Source of the DNA: Alphaproteobacteria bacterium
GTDB lineage: Bacteria; Pseudomonadota; Alphaproteobacteria; JABAAW01; JAHZMA01
Direction of reading: 5' to 3'
Assembly (NCBI GenBank): GCA_022599575.1
Contig: JAHZMA010000076.1
Coordinates: 1 to 46,538 of the forward strand
Length of the DNA: 46,538 nt
Shown piece by piece: positions 18,757 through 25,904 of this stretch (position 1 is its first letter; the number at the start of each line of letters is the position of its first letter). The position numbers and the translations under genes were made by a program. The notes under the pieces are model-generated. The model searched no databases. It was given only the letters and a program-made list of their open reading frames with translations, and had not been told where the DNA came from.

Positions 18757-19113
18757 ATGTCAGGATTTTTAACAACACATATTTTAGATACCGCCCGCGG
18801 TTGCCCCGCACAGGGTATTAAAATTGACCTTTACCGCATCAATGATGATGGCAGTGAAACGCATCTTAATCAGCTGATTACCAATGATGATGGGCGCACC
18901 GATAGCCAGATATTAGGCAAAGATGATTTCAAGCAAGGCGATTATAAATTGATTTTTCATGTCAAAGATTACCATATCAGTAATGGTTTAGTGACTGAAG
19001 ATAATATTTTTCTTACCCAAGTGCCACTCATATTTACCATGAGCGAAGATGCCCATTACCATGTGCCGTTATTGCTTTCGCCCTTTTCTTATTCCACCTA
19101 TCGTGGCAGCTGA
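18757..19113 (+). CDS. uraH: 5-hydroxyisourate hydrolase (transthyretin-related protein)
   Basis: This is a 118-residue protein starting at the ATG at 18757, with AAGGAG formed partly by the bhcD stop codon. The ends of the transthyretin-related family are intact. LTTHILDTARGCPA at the N-terminus contains the active-site His, and the C-terminus is YHVPLLLSPFSYSTYRGS, containing the YRGS tail that marks hydrolases as opposed to transthyretin. It hydrolyses 5-hydroxyisourate, the product of urate oxidation, to OHCU. It is the last gene of the bhc operon, while the other urate genes lie in two nearby operons. An alternative longer frame from 18571 is only read-through of bhcD in another frame. 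Confidence 0.93.
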   Translation: MSGFLTTHILDTARGCPAQGIKIDLYRINDDGSETHLNQLITNDDGRTDSQILGKDDFKQGDYKLIFHVKDYHISNGLVTEDNIFLTQVPLIFTMSEDAHYHVPLLLSPFSYSTYRGS

Positions 19114-19128
19114 TTGGCGTTTAACAAT

Positions 19129-20049
19129 TTAACGCGGGTTGTAATGAGGAAGCTGTTCAATAATTCGTGGCTTTAAGAAATCCATTAGGGCGCGCACTTT
19201 TACATCTTGATAACGCTTATGGTTATAGATAAAAGCAAGCTCGGCATCAAGTGGTGGGTTTGCTTTGCACACCTGCACCAGCGCACCACTATCAAGATAA
19301 TGTTGCACCTCAAATAACGGGCGCATGATCACGCCATTCCCTTCCAATGCCCACATCAGCAAAACTTCGCTATGGTCGGTTTCATACTGACCTTGCACTG
19401 TAAATTTTTTAGGACCTTCTTCGGTTTGCAACGTCCAGCGATATTCCCTTGCGCCCGGAAAACGCAAATTAAGGCATAAATGCTTTTTGCCTGCCCATAA
19501 ATCATCACCTGTTTCTGGGTGTCCGTGCTTTGCAATATAAGAAGGCGCGGCACATAACACACGTGGGCAGTTGGCAACTGATAAAATGCGTAAGCTACTA
19601 TCAGGCGGACGTCCTAAATATAATGCAACATCAATTTTATCTTGCATAATATCAAGTGCCCTATCGGTGAGGCGTAAACGCAAATGCACCAAAGGGTTTT
19701 CTTTACCAAATTCTAACAATAATGGTGCGATGATTTTGCTGCCAACCCCCAACGGTGCTGATAAAAACAGACTGCCTTTGGCAATCTGGGTCATATCCTG
19801 CACGGCTTGTTCGGCATCATCAATGGTATTAAGCACATTGATGGCTTTTTCGTAAAATAGCTCGCCTTGTTCTGTGGGGATTAGTTTGCGGGTGGTGCGG
19901 CGAAATAATCTGGTGTTAAGATGCTGTTCTAATTTTAAGATACGTGACGACACAACCGCCGCCGAAACACGTAAATCGCGCCCTGCGGCTGAAAGACTCC
20001 CTAAATCATAGGTTCTAACAAAAGTTTTTATATTATCAATGTAAGACAT
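19129..20049 (-). CDS. LysR-type transcriptional regulator
   Basis: This 306-residue protein has the family layout. The N-terminal winged helix-turn-helix (GSLSAAGRDLRVSAAVVSSRILKLEQ, split here by my reading into helices near residues 18-42) is followed by LNTRLFRRTTRKLIPTEQG. The C-terminal substrate-binding domain starts at KGSLFLSAPLGVG near residue 90. It belongs to the branch that acts on metabolic operons, but the effector cannot be read from sequence. It lies between the bhc-uraH operon and the allantoin operon, so it is the natural candidate to control one or both; glyoxylate, urate or allantoin are possible effectors. A candidate promoter is TTGCTT (20089-20094), 17 bases, TATATA (20066-20071). 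It converges on uraH with a 15-base gap. Confidence 0.85.
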   Translation of the reverse strand: MSYIDNIKTFVRTYDLGSLSAAGRDLRVSAAVVSSRILKLEQHLNTRLFRRTTRKLIPTEQGELFYEKAINVLNTIDDAEQAVQDMTQIAKGSLFLSAPLGVGSKIIAPLLLEFGKENPLVHLRLRLTDRALDIMQDKIDVALYLGRPPDSSLRILSVANCPRVLCAAPSYIAKHGHPETGDDLWAGKKHLCLNLRFPGAREYRWTLQTEEGPKKFTVQGQYETDHSEVLLMWALEGNGVIMRPLFEVQHYLDSGALVQVCKANPPLDAELAFIYNHKRYQDVKVRALMDFLKPRIIEQLPHYNPR

Positions 20050-20092
20050 AACGTACTAATAGTTATATATATGTTTGACGATTCTAGCAAGC

Positions 20093-20132
20093 AAAAAAAT
20101 CCCCCTTCTCAATTTCTTAAAAAGGGGGATTT
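20093..20132 (-). terminator. Intrinsic terminator of the puuE-uraD / allA / permease operon
   Basis: An 11-base perfect stem (20097-20107 with 20122-20132; core CCCCCTT/AAGGGGG) is followed on the minus strand by a run of T (A run at 20093-20099 on the plus strand). It stands 20 bases after the permease stop codon and separates this operon from the LysR gene. Confidence 0.85.
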
Positions 20133-20152
20133 CATAATTATCGCGTCAATTA

Positions 20153-21514
20153 TTAGACTTCCGAATGTAAATTATCCTCAGGCAGAAGAAGATTTAGCAC
20201 AACTGCAATAAATGCCGCTGGTAATAAACCACTCACCATAATAATTCTAAGCGTATCAGGTAGATATTGCACTGCTTTTGGCTCGATTTGAAGTCCGAAA
20301 CCAATTGTGAGTGCTACCGCAAAAATCATCATATTTCTACGCGTCCAATCCACTTGTGATAAAATTGAAAGACCTGCTGAAACCACCATGCCAAACATGA
20401 CAATCACACCACCGCCTAATACTTCAATTGGTATGGTACGAATAATACCACCAATTTTTGGTATCAAACCGCAGACAATCAGGAATATGGCACCAATGGT
20501 TACCACATGGCGCGACATAACCCGCGTCATGGCAACCAGACCAACATTCTGACTGAATGACGTATTTGGCAAACTACCAAACAAGCCAGCAACCGCTGTA
20601 CCAACACCATCGGCGAAAGTTGCGCCTTCAATTTCCTTATCGGTCGCTTCACGTTGTGCACCACCTTTGGTAACACCTGAAACATCACCTACTGTTTCAA
20701 TTGCTGAAACGATAGACATCATACAAAAACCAATAATAGCAGCGAATGAAAATTCAATGCCATACTTAAATGGAATTGGTAGTGCAAACGCTTTTGCATT
20801 ACCAAATGATGATGCGATTGAACTTACTGGTAACACGCCTAAAATAATGGCCAGAATATAACCAACAATAATGCCGATCAATGCCGCTGCTGCTGATATA
20901 AAGCCACGGAACCAAAATTTAATGCCGAATGTAACCACAACCACACTCAAGGCAAGCAACCAATTGATAGCAGAACCATATTCAGGCGTATTAATCGCAG
21001 GCACACCGCCAGCAGAATATTGAATTGCCACTTTCACCAAGGCCAGACCAATCATCACCACAACCAAGCCAGTAACCAAAGGTGGTAAGGCAAAACGAAT
21101 CTTACCAATGAAAAAGCCTAAACATGCGTGAAATAAGCCACCTACCACAACACCCGTGAACAAGGCTGCCAACGCATCAACGCCTTTGCCTGCCACTAAT
21201 GGTATCATAATCGGCACAAACGCAAAACTGGTGCCTTGCACAATCGGTAAGCCTGCGCCAATCGGACCAAGCGTTACAGTTTGCAACAAGGTTGCCACAC
21301 CTGCGAATAACATCGCCATTTGAATCAAATATAATAATTCTGGAAAATCGGGGGAGTTAGACCCAAACCCGAAACCAGCCGCACCTGCCACAATAATCGC
21401 CGGCGTAACATTTGAGACAAACATTGCTAAAACATGTTGTATCCCAAGCGGTATCGCCTTTGCCAATGGTGGCGTATAATTAGGATCTCTTAAATCCACT
21501 TGTGTATCAGCCAT
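20153..21514 (-). CDS. NCS2-family purine permease (probable urate/xanthine transporter)
   Basis: This is a 453-residue polytopic protein with many hydrophobic segments, as expected for the 14-helix nucleobase-cation symporter-2 family. Family marks are GIQHVLAMF in the first helix, LPIVQGTSFAFVPIM, FATAI-type helix FAAIIGFCMMSIVSAIETVGD, and the signature FSQNVGLVAMTRV, which fits QNxGxxxxTR with Val where Gly is usual. The family imports uracil, xanthine or urate with a proton or sodium ion. Its operon partners and the nearby puuD gene argue for urate or xanthine. The site AAGGAG precedes the start. It is the last gene of its operon and is followed by a strong terminator. Confidence 0.87.
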   Translation of the reverse strand: MADTQVDLRDPNYTPPLAKAIPLGIQHVLAMFVSNVTPAIIVAGAAGFGFGSNSPDFPELLYLIQMAMLFAGVATLLQTVTLGPIGAGLPIVQGTSFAFVPIMIPLVAGKGVDALAALFTGVVVGGLFHACLGFFIGKIRFALPPLVTGLVVVMIGLALVKVAIQYSAGGVPAINTPEYGSAINWLLALSVVVVTFGIKFWFRGFISAAAALIGIIVGYILAIILGVLPVSSIASSFGNAKAFALPIPFKYGIEFSFAAIIGFCMMSIVSAIETVGDVSGVTKGGAQREATDKEIEGATFADGVGTAVAGLFGSLPNTSFSQNVGLVAMTRVMSRHVVTIGAIFLIVCGLIPKIGGIIRTIPIEVLGGGVIVMFGMVVSAGLSILSQVDWTRRNMMIFAVALTIGFGLQIEPKAVQYLPDTLRIIMVSGLLPAAFIAVVLNLLLPEDNLHSEV

Positions 21515-21587
21515 ATCTTTTTCTCCTTATAAAAAGTTTGACCATGATGGAACTATTCCATCATTGCCCCTATGTTGCCACATTTTA

Positions 21588-22175
21588 TTACAAAAAATCA
21601 AGTTTTTCCACAAAATAAGGCACATCGAAGCAATATTCTTGTAAATTTGCGCGTTCCCCAATCCAATCCACCACCGCAAATAAGCGAAATTCATCTGTTT
21701 CATCTGCATCACCATTACCTTTTAAGGGGCAGAGCGGTGCGTGCCAGATATTGCGATGAATATTGATAGATTGACCGATTTGCGTCACAAATGCTTGTAA
21801 GTTACACGGTTTGCCATTATCATCTTGTGCCACCACCACCAAAAAACGGCTAATAAGATTTTGACTAACAGGGATAAAAGCCTGCGAGCCAAGCGGGTGA
21901 CGTTCAAGAAGGTCAACTTCAATCGGTAACGAAAATATTTCAGAGTTAAACAGGCTAATGCCCGCCCTACCCTTATCTTTGGCTTTAACGTTGTCATCAT
22001 CGGCAAAATCAAGTTTTGCTAAATCGTGATAACGACCGCATTTGCCTTTATTAATCAGTTTTGATGCCTCACCCGATATTTCCAACACATCGCCGAATGG
22101 AGCGAAGGCTTCTTTCGTTAATATCTGTGCCGTTAACATTTTGTCGGGTAATTTTTGCATCATTTCATCAATCAA
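21588..22175 (-). CDS. allA: Ureidoglycolate lyase AllA
   Basis: This 195-residue protein shows the AllA family signature: AFAPFGDVLE near the N-terminus, ERHPLGSQAFIPVS in the middle, then LQAFVTQIGQSINIHRNIWHAPL, with the conserved cupin-type histidines. The enzyme splits ureidoglycolate into glyoxylate and urea. This is the step that feeds glyoxylate to the bhc enzymes and malate synthase. Its ATG overlaps the stop codon of the puuE-uraD gene by four bases, so translation is probably coupled. A later ATG (MLTAQILTK) is also possible as start. About 70 bases separate it from the permease. Confidence 0.92.
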   Translation of the reverse strand: MIDEMMQKLPDKMLTAQILTKEAFAPFGDVLEISGEASKLINKGKCGRYHDLAKLDFADDDNVKAKDKGRAGISLFNSEIFSLPIEVDLLERHPLGSQAFIPVSQNLISRFLVVVAQDDNGKPCNLQAFVTQIGQSINIHRNIWHAPLCPLKGNGDADETDEFRLFAVVDWIGERANLQEYCFDVPYFVEKLDFL

Positions 22176-23584
22176 GGTAATAATTCGGTTAGGCGCAACT
22201 GCGCGATACGTTCCACCTGCTTACAGGCTTCTTCAAATTCAACGGCGCTATCGCTGGCAAACCGCGTTTGGAATTTTTGCAAAATGCTGGCTTTGTTATT
22301 ATCACGGGCAGCAATGATAAAAGGGAAGCCATGCTTTGCCTGATAGTCAGTATTCAGCTTGGTGAATAAAGCGCGTTCATCATCTGATAACATGCCAAGA
22401 CCCGCTGATTTTTGTTCGGATGTCGATTCTTTTGTCAGCTTGCCCGCAGCCGCAATTTTGCCCGCCAAATCAGGATGTGCTAGCAACACTTTCAATCTTT
22501 CATCGTAAGAAGCACCGCGAAACACGCGCACCATTGCATGATGTAAACCAACTGCCGTATCATGCGCGTATCCTAATTCTGAGGCAAAGGCGCGTTCAGC
22601 AATCCATGCAGAATGTTCGAAAATACCACCAAATTTTGCGATAAAATCTTGTTTTTCTATTGCGCTAGGGCGTTGATAGGCATAAGGCGGATGATTTTTC
22701 TTCCAATGAAGTGCAATCTCTAACCGTGTCGGGAACCACACATCAACCTTGCTACTGGCATATTCCATGAAGCGACGCAACGCCATAATGCGCCCTGCCC
22801 GTCCTATCAATCTGCAATGCAAACCGATTGATAGCATTTTAGGAAAACCCTCGCAGCCTTCTTGATAAAGCGCATCAAAACTATCTTTCAAATAGGTAAA
22901 AAATTGGTCGCCACAATTAAAACCGCCAGCGATTGCAAACCGCATATCGTTACTATCCAATGTGTATGGCACAATAAGCTGTTCGCGCCCATCACAATTT
23001 TGCCAATAGGGCAAATCATCAGCATAAGCATCTGACGCATATTCAAACCCGCCCTCTTCTGCCACCAAATCAAGCGTATTGATCGAACTTCTACCCGTAT
23101 ACCAACCAAGCGGGCGCGACCCCGTTATTTCTTTATGCAACTGAATCGCCTGCGCCATATGGGCGCGTTCCTCTTCCTTGCTAAAATCCTTATATTCAAT
23201 CCATTTCAAGCCATGACATGCCATTTCCCAGCCCGCTTCCACCATCGCGCAAGTTTGTTCGGGGTTGCGTGCCAATGCGGTGGCAACGCCATAGACTGTT
23301 GGCTTTATCTTAAATTCATCAAATAAGCGTTTCACGCGCCAAAAGCCAGCGCGCGCACCATATTCATAAATGGATTCCATATTCATATGACGCATATTTT
23401 GCCAATTTGCCGCACCAACAATTTCTGATAAAAAAGCTTCTGATTGATTATCGCCATGCAAGATGCAATTTTCGCCGCCCTCTTCATAATTGACAACGAA
23501 TTGCACTGCAATTTTGGCGTTATTGGGCCAACTCACTTTTGGTGGCTCTTCACCATATCCTCGCAAATCCCGAGAATAGCGCAT
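22172..23584 (-). CDS. puuE: PuuE allantoinase fused to UraD OHCU decarboxylase
   Basis: The start is placed at 23584 (MRYSRDLRGYGEEPP), with GGGAG eight bases upstream, rather than at 23635. The 470-residue product has two parts. Residues 1 to about 300 are a polysaccharide-deacetylase-fold allantoinase of the PuuE type (FVVNYEEGGENCILHGD, WEMACHGLKWIEY, GWYTGRSS, SIGLHCRLIGR). Residues about 310-470 are OHCU decarboxylase (FGGIFEHSAWIAERAF, RVFRGASYDERLKVLLAHPDLAG, HGFPFIIAARDNNKASIL). The fusion thus carries two consecutive reactions, OHCU to S-allantoin and allantoin to allantoate. Such fusions are known in proteobacteria. It is the first gene of the operon with allA and the permease and is divergent from puuD. 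Confidence 0.92.
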   Translation of the reverse strand: MRYSRDLRGYGEEPPKVSWPNNAKIAVQFVVNYEEGGENCILHGDNQSEAFLSEIVGAANWQNMRHMNMESIYEYGARAGFWRVKRLFDEFKIKPTVYGVATALARNPEQTCAMVEAGWEMACHGLKWIEYKDFSKEEERAHMAQAIQLHKEITGSRPLGWYTGRSSINTLDLVAEEGGFEYASDAYADDLPYWQNCDGREQLIVPYTLDSNDMRFAIAGGFNCGDQFFTYLKDSFDALYQEGCEGFPKMLSIGLHCRLIGRAGRIMALRRFMEYASSKVDVWFPTRLEIALHWKKNHPPYAYQRPSAIEKQDFIAKFGGIFEHSAWIAERAFASELGYAHDTAVGLHHAMVRVFRGASYDERLKVLLAHPDLAGKIAAAGKLTKESTSEQKSAGLGMLSDDERALFTKLNTDYQAKHGFPFIIAARDNNKASILQKFQTRFASDSAVEFEEACKQVERIAQLRLTELLP

Positions 23585-23770
23585 ACTCAATCTCCCTAAT
23601 ATGTTTAAGGTTTTAGTTTTTCTGTATGTTGCCAATATAATAACAAATATTTTTTGTCAATGCACCCAATTTTTATTTGAAAATCCTTGCTAATTTCTTT
23701 GATTCACTTAACGCAATGTTTTTCATATAATAGCATATATTATAATTTGGGGCATTGTTAGGAGAATAAT
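23585..23770. promoter_or_regulatory. Divergent promoter region puuE-uraD / puuD
   Basis: For puuD, TTCACT (23703-23708), 17 bases, TATAAT (23726-23731) is a fair sigma70 match. For the minus-strand operon, TTGACA (23655-23660) is followed by TATATT at 15 bases (23634-23639) or TATTGG at 17 bases. The region also holds AT-rich near-palindromes, but I cannot assign an operator. Confidence 0.5.
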
Positions 23771-25012
23771 ATGCAATTTATCATGACTTTTGGATTAGAA
23801 TGGCTAGAAATCGCCTTTCGCTGGACGCATATCATTGTTGGTATCGCGTGGATTGGCTCATCATTTTATTTTATCGCGCTAGATTTAGGTTTGCGCAAAG
23901 GCGATAACCTTGCAAAAAAAGCGCATGGCGAACAATGGCAAGTGCATGGCGGTGGTTTTTACCATATCCAGAAATATCTTGTGGCGCCTGAAAAACTGCC
24001 CGAAAGGCTGATTTGGTTTAAGTGGGAAAGCTATAGCACATGGTTGACTGGCTTTGCCTTGCTCATCATTACCTATTATTTTTCAGCCGATACGTTGCTG
24101 ATTGACCCCTATAAAAATGGTTTATTGGCATGGCAGGCGATTATCATCTCGCTTCTTTCAATCGCTTTAGGATGGATTGTTTATAATACTATCTGCAAGT
24201 CAAAATTTGGCGATGATAATACCCGTCTGATGATTTTGCTTTATATTATTTTAGTCGCAATGGCATGGGGCTATACGCAGGTTTTTTCTGACCGTGCCGC
24301 TTTCTTGCATTTGGGTGCATTCACTGCCACCATTATGAGTGCCAATGTGTTTTTTATCATCATTCCTAATCAAAAAATTGTGGTAGATGATTTAAAAGCA
24401 GGCCGCACCCCCGATGCGAAATATGGCAAAATTGCCAAGCAACGTTCCACCCATAATAATTATCTCACCTTGCCGGTGATTTTCTTCATGATGTCGAATC
24501 ACTATCCGTTAGCATTCGGCACTGAATATAACTGGATTATTGCCGCCTTAATCTTCTTAATGGGCGTTACGATTCGGCACTTCTTTAACACGCATCATGG
24601 GCAGGATAAATTATTATGGTGGACATGGGGGGCAACAGCCGCCTTGTTCCTTGCAATTATCTTGCTTTCCACACAAACGGGTAAGTTAAATCTAGCGAAT
24701 GATGAAGAAACGGCTGTTTTCACGCCGAATCAGCAAATTTTGATTGACCATGAATTATATGAGGATGTAAAAGTAACCATGCTAGGCAGATGTTCCATGT
24801 GCCATGCTGCCGAGCCTTTTTATAGCGAGCGCACCCTATGGGCGCCCAATGGCGCGAAATTAGATAATGATAAAGATATTGTGCGGCACGCCAAAGATAT
24901 TTATTTACATGCAGGGCTTACCCGCTCTATGCCACCTGCCAATGTTTCATTCATGGAAGATAGCGAACGCAAACTAATCATTGATTGGTATGAACAAAGC
25001 ATGGCAAAATAA
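23771..25012 (+). CDS. puuD: Membrane-bound cytochrome c urate oxidase PuuD
   Basis: This is a 413-residue protein. The first ~300 residues are hydrophobic, with about eight membrane segments, starting LEIAFRWTHIIVGIAWIGSSFYFIALD. A periplasmic C-terminal cytochrome c domain carries the haem motif CSMCH near residue 345 and a later Met in RSMPPANVSFM as possible axial ligand. This is the PuuD architecture, which oxidises urate to 5-hydroxyisourate and passes electrons to the respiratory chain rather than to oxygen with peroxide release. No soluble uricase is encoded in the window. AGGAG lies before the ATG. It is seven bases ahead of allE. Confidence 0.93.
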   Translation: MQFIMTFGLEWLEIAFRWTHIIVGIAWIGSSFYFIALDLGLRKGDNLAKKAHGEQWQVHGGGFYHIQKYLVAPEKLPERLIWFKWESYSTWLTGFALLIITYYFSADTLLIDPYKNGLLAWQAIIISLLSIALGWIVYNTICKSKFGDDNTRLMILLYIILVAMAWGYTQVFSDRAAFLHLGAFTATIMSANVFFIIIPNQKIVVDDLKAGRTPDAKYGKIAKQRSTHNNYLTLPVIFFMMSNHYPLAFGTEYNWIIAALIFLMGVTIRHFFNTHHGQDKLLWWTWGATAALFLAIILLSTQTGKLNLANDEETAVFTPNQQILIDHELYEDVKVTMLGRCSMCHAAEPFYSERTLWAPNGAKLDNDKDIVRHAKDIYLHAGLTRSMPPANVSFMEDSERKLIIDWYEQSMAK

Positions 25013-25019
25013 TATCATT

Positions 25020-25835
25020 ATGACTTCTTATTATGCACCACAAGGTGGCTTACCATCGCAGAATGAACTCATCACCAGCCGCGCTGTGTTCACCGAAAAT
25101 TATGCGGTGATACCAAAAGGGGTGATGTGTGATATTGTGACCAGCTATTTGCCACATTGGCACAATATGCGCTGTTGGATTTTGGCGCGACCGCTTTCTG
25201 GCTTTGCCGAAACATTCTCGCAATATATTGTTGAGTTACAAGAAAAAGGTGGCAGTGATAATCCTGAATCTGATAAATCTGCCGAAGCGGTGTTATTTGT
25301 GGTGGAAGGCAATATCACCCTCACCATTGAGGGTAAAGCGCACCAATTAGAAACAGGTGGCTATGCCTATCTGCCCCCCGCATGTGATTGGCAGATTCGC
25401 AATAATGATAGTAAAAAAGCAGTGTTTCATTGGATTCGTAAAGCCTATGAACAAGTAGATGGCATTGCTATCCCAGAAGCCTTCGTTACCAACGAAAAAG
25501 ATATTACCCCAACCATCATGCCCGATACCAACGCATGGAGTACCACGCGCTTTACTGACCCGCAAGATTTAAGGCATGATATGCACGTTAATATTGTTAA
25601 TCTGAAACCGGGCGGCAAGGTGAGTTTTGCCGAAACCCATGTGATGGAACATGGGCTTTATGTGTTGCAAGGCATGGCGGTGTATCTGTTGAATCAAGAT
25701 TGGGTGGAAGTGGAAGCAGGTGACTTTATGTGGTTGCGCGCCTTTTGTCCGCAGGCTTGCTATGCGGGGGGCAGTGACATGTTCCGCTATTTACTATATA
25801 AAGATGTTAATCGACAAGTTAAGTTGACATTGTAA
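25020..25835 (+). CDS. allE: (S)-ureidoglycine aminohydrolase AllE
   Basis: The supported start is the ATG at 25020 (MTSYYAPQGGLPSQ), seven bases after puuD; the longer frame from 24981 would run inside puuD. The 271-residue protein is a bicupin. Strong family marks are VVEGNITL in the first cupin, and FAETHVMEHGLYVLQGMAVY and VEAGDFMWLRAFCPQACYAGG in the second, whose His/Glu set binds manganese in the family. It releases ammonia from ureidoglycine to give S-ureidoglycolate, the substrate of AllA. The gene that makes ureidoglycine from allantoate (allC type) is not in this window. The 3' end carries the -35 element of the aceB promoter. Confidence 0.93.
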   Translation: MTSYYAPQGGLPSQNELITSRAVFTENYAVIPKGVMCDIVTSYLPHWHNMRCWILARPLSGFAETFSQYIVELQEKGGSDNPESDKSAEAVLFVVEGNITLTIEGKAHQLETGGYAYLPPACDWQIRNNDSKKAVFHWIRKAYEQVDGIAIPEAFVTNEKDITPTIMPDTNAWSTTRFTDPQDLRHDMHVNIVNLKPGGKVSFAETHVMEHGLYVLQGMAVYLLNQDWVEVEAGDFMWLRAFCPQACYAGGSDMFRYLLYKDVNRQVKLTL

Positions 25836-25852
25836 AAAACCTATGCTATAAA
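25824..25852 (+). promoter_or_regulatory. Near-consensus sigma70 promoter of aceB inside the end of allE
   Basis: TTGACA (25824-25829), a 17-base spacer and TATAAA (25847-25852) preceded by TGC form an excellent match. The -35 codes for the last residues of AllE. Malate synthase can therefore be made independently of puuD-allE. Confidence 0.7.
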
Positions 25853-25904
25853 CATGGCACGGTGTTAAACTCTTTAATAGCAGACAGACTGCTGATATAA
25901 AATT

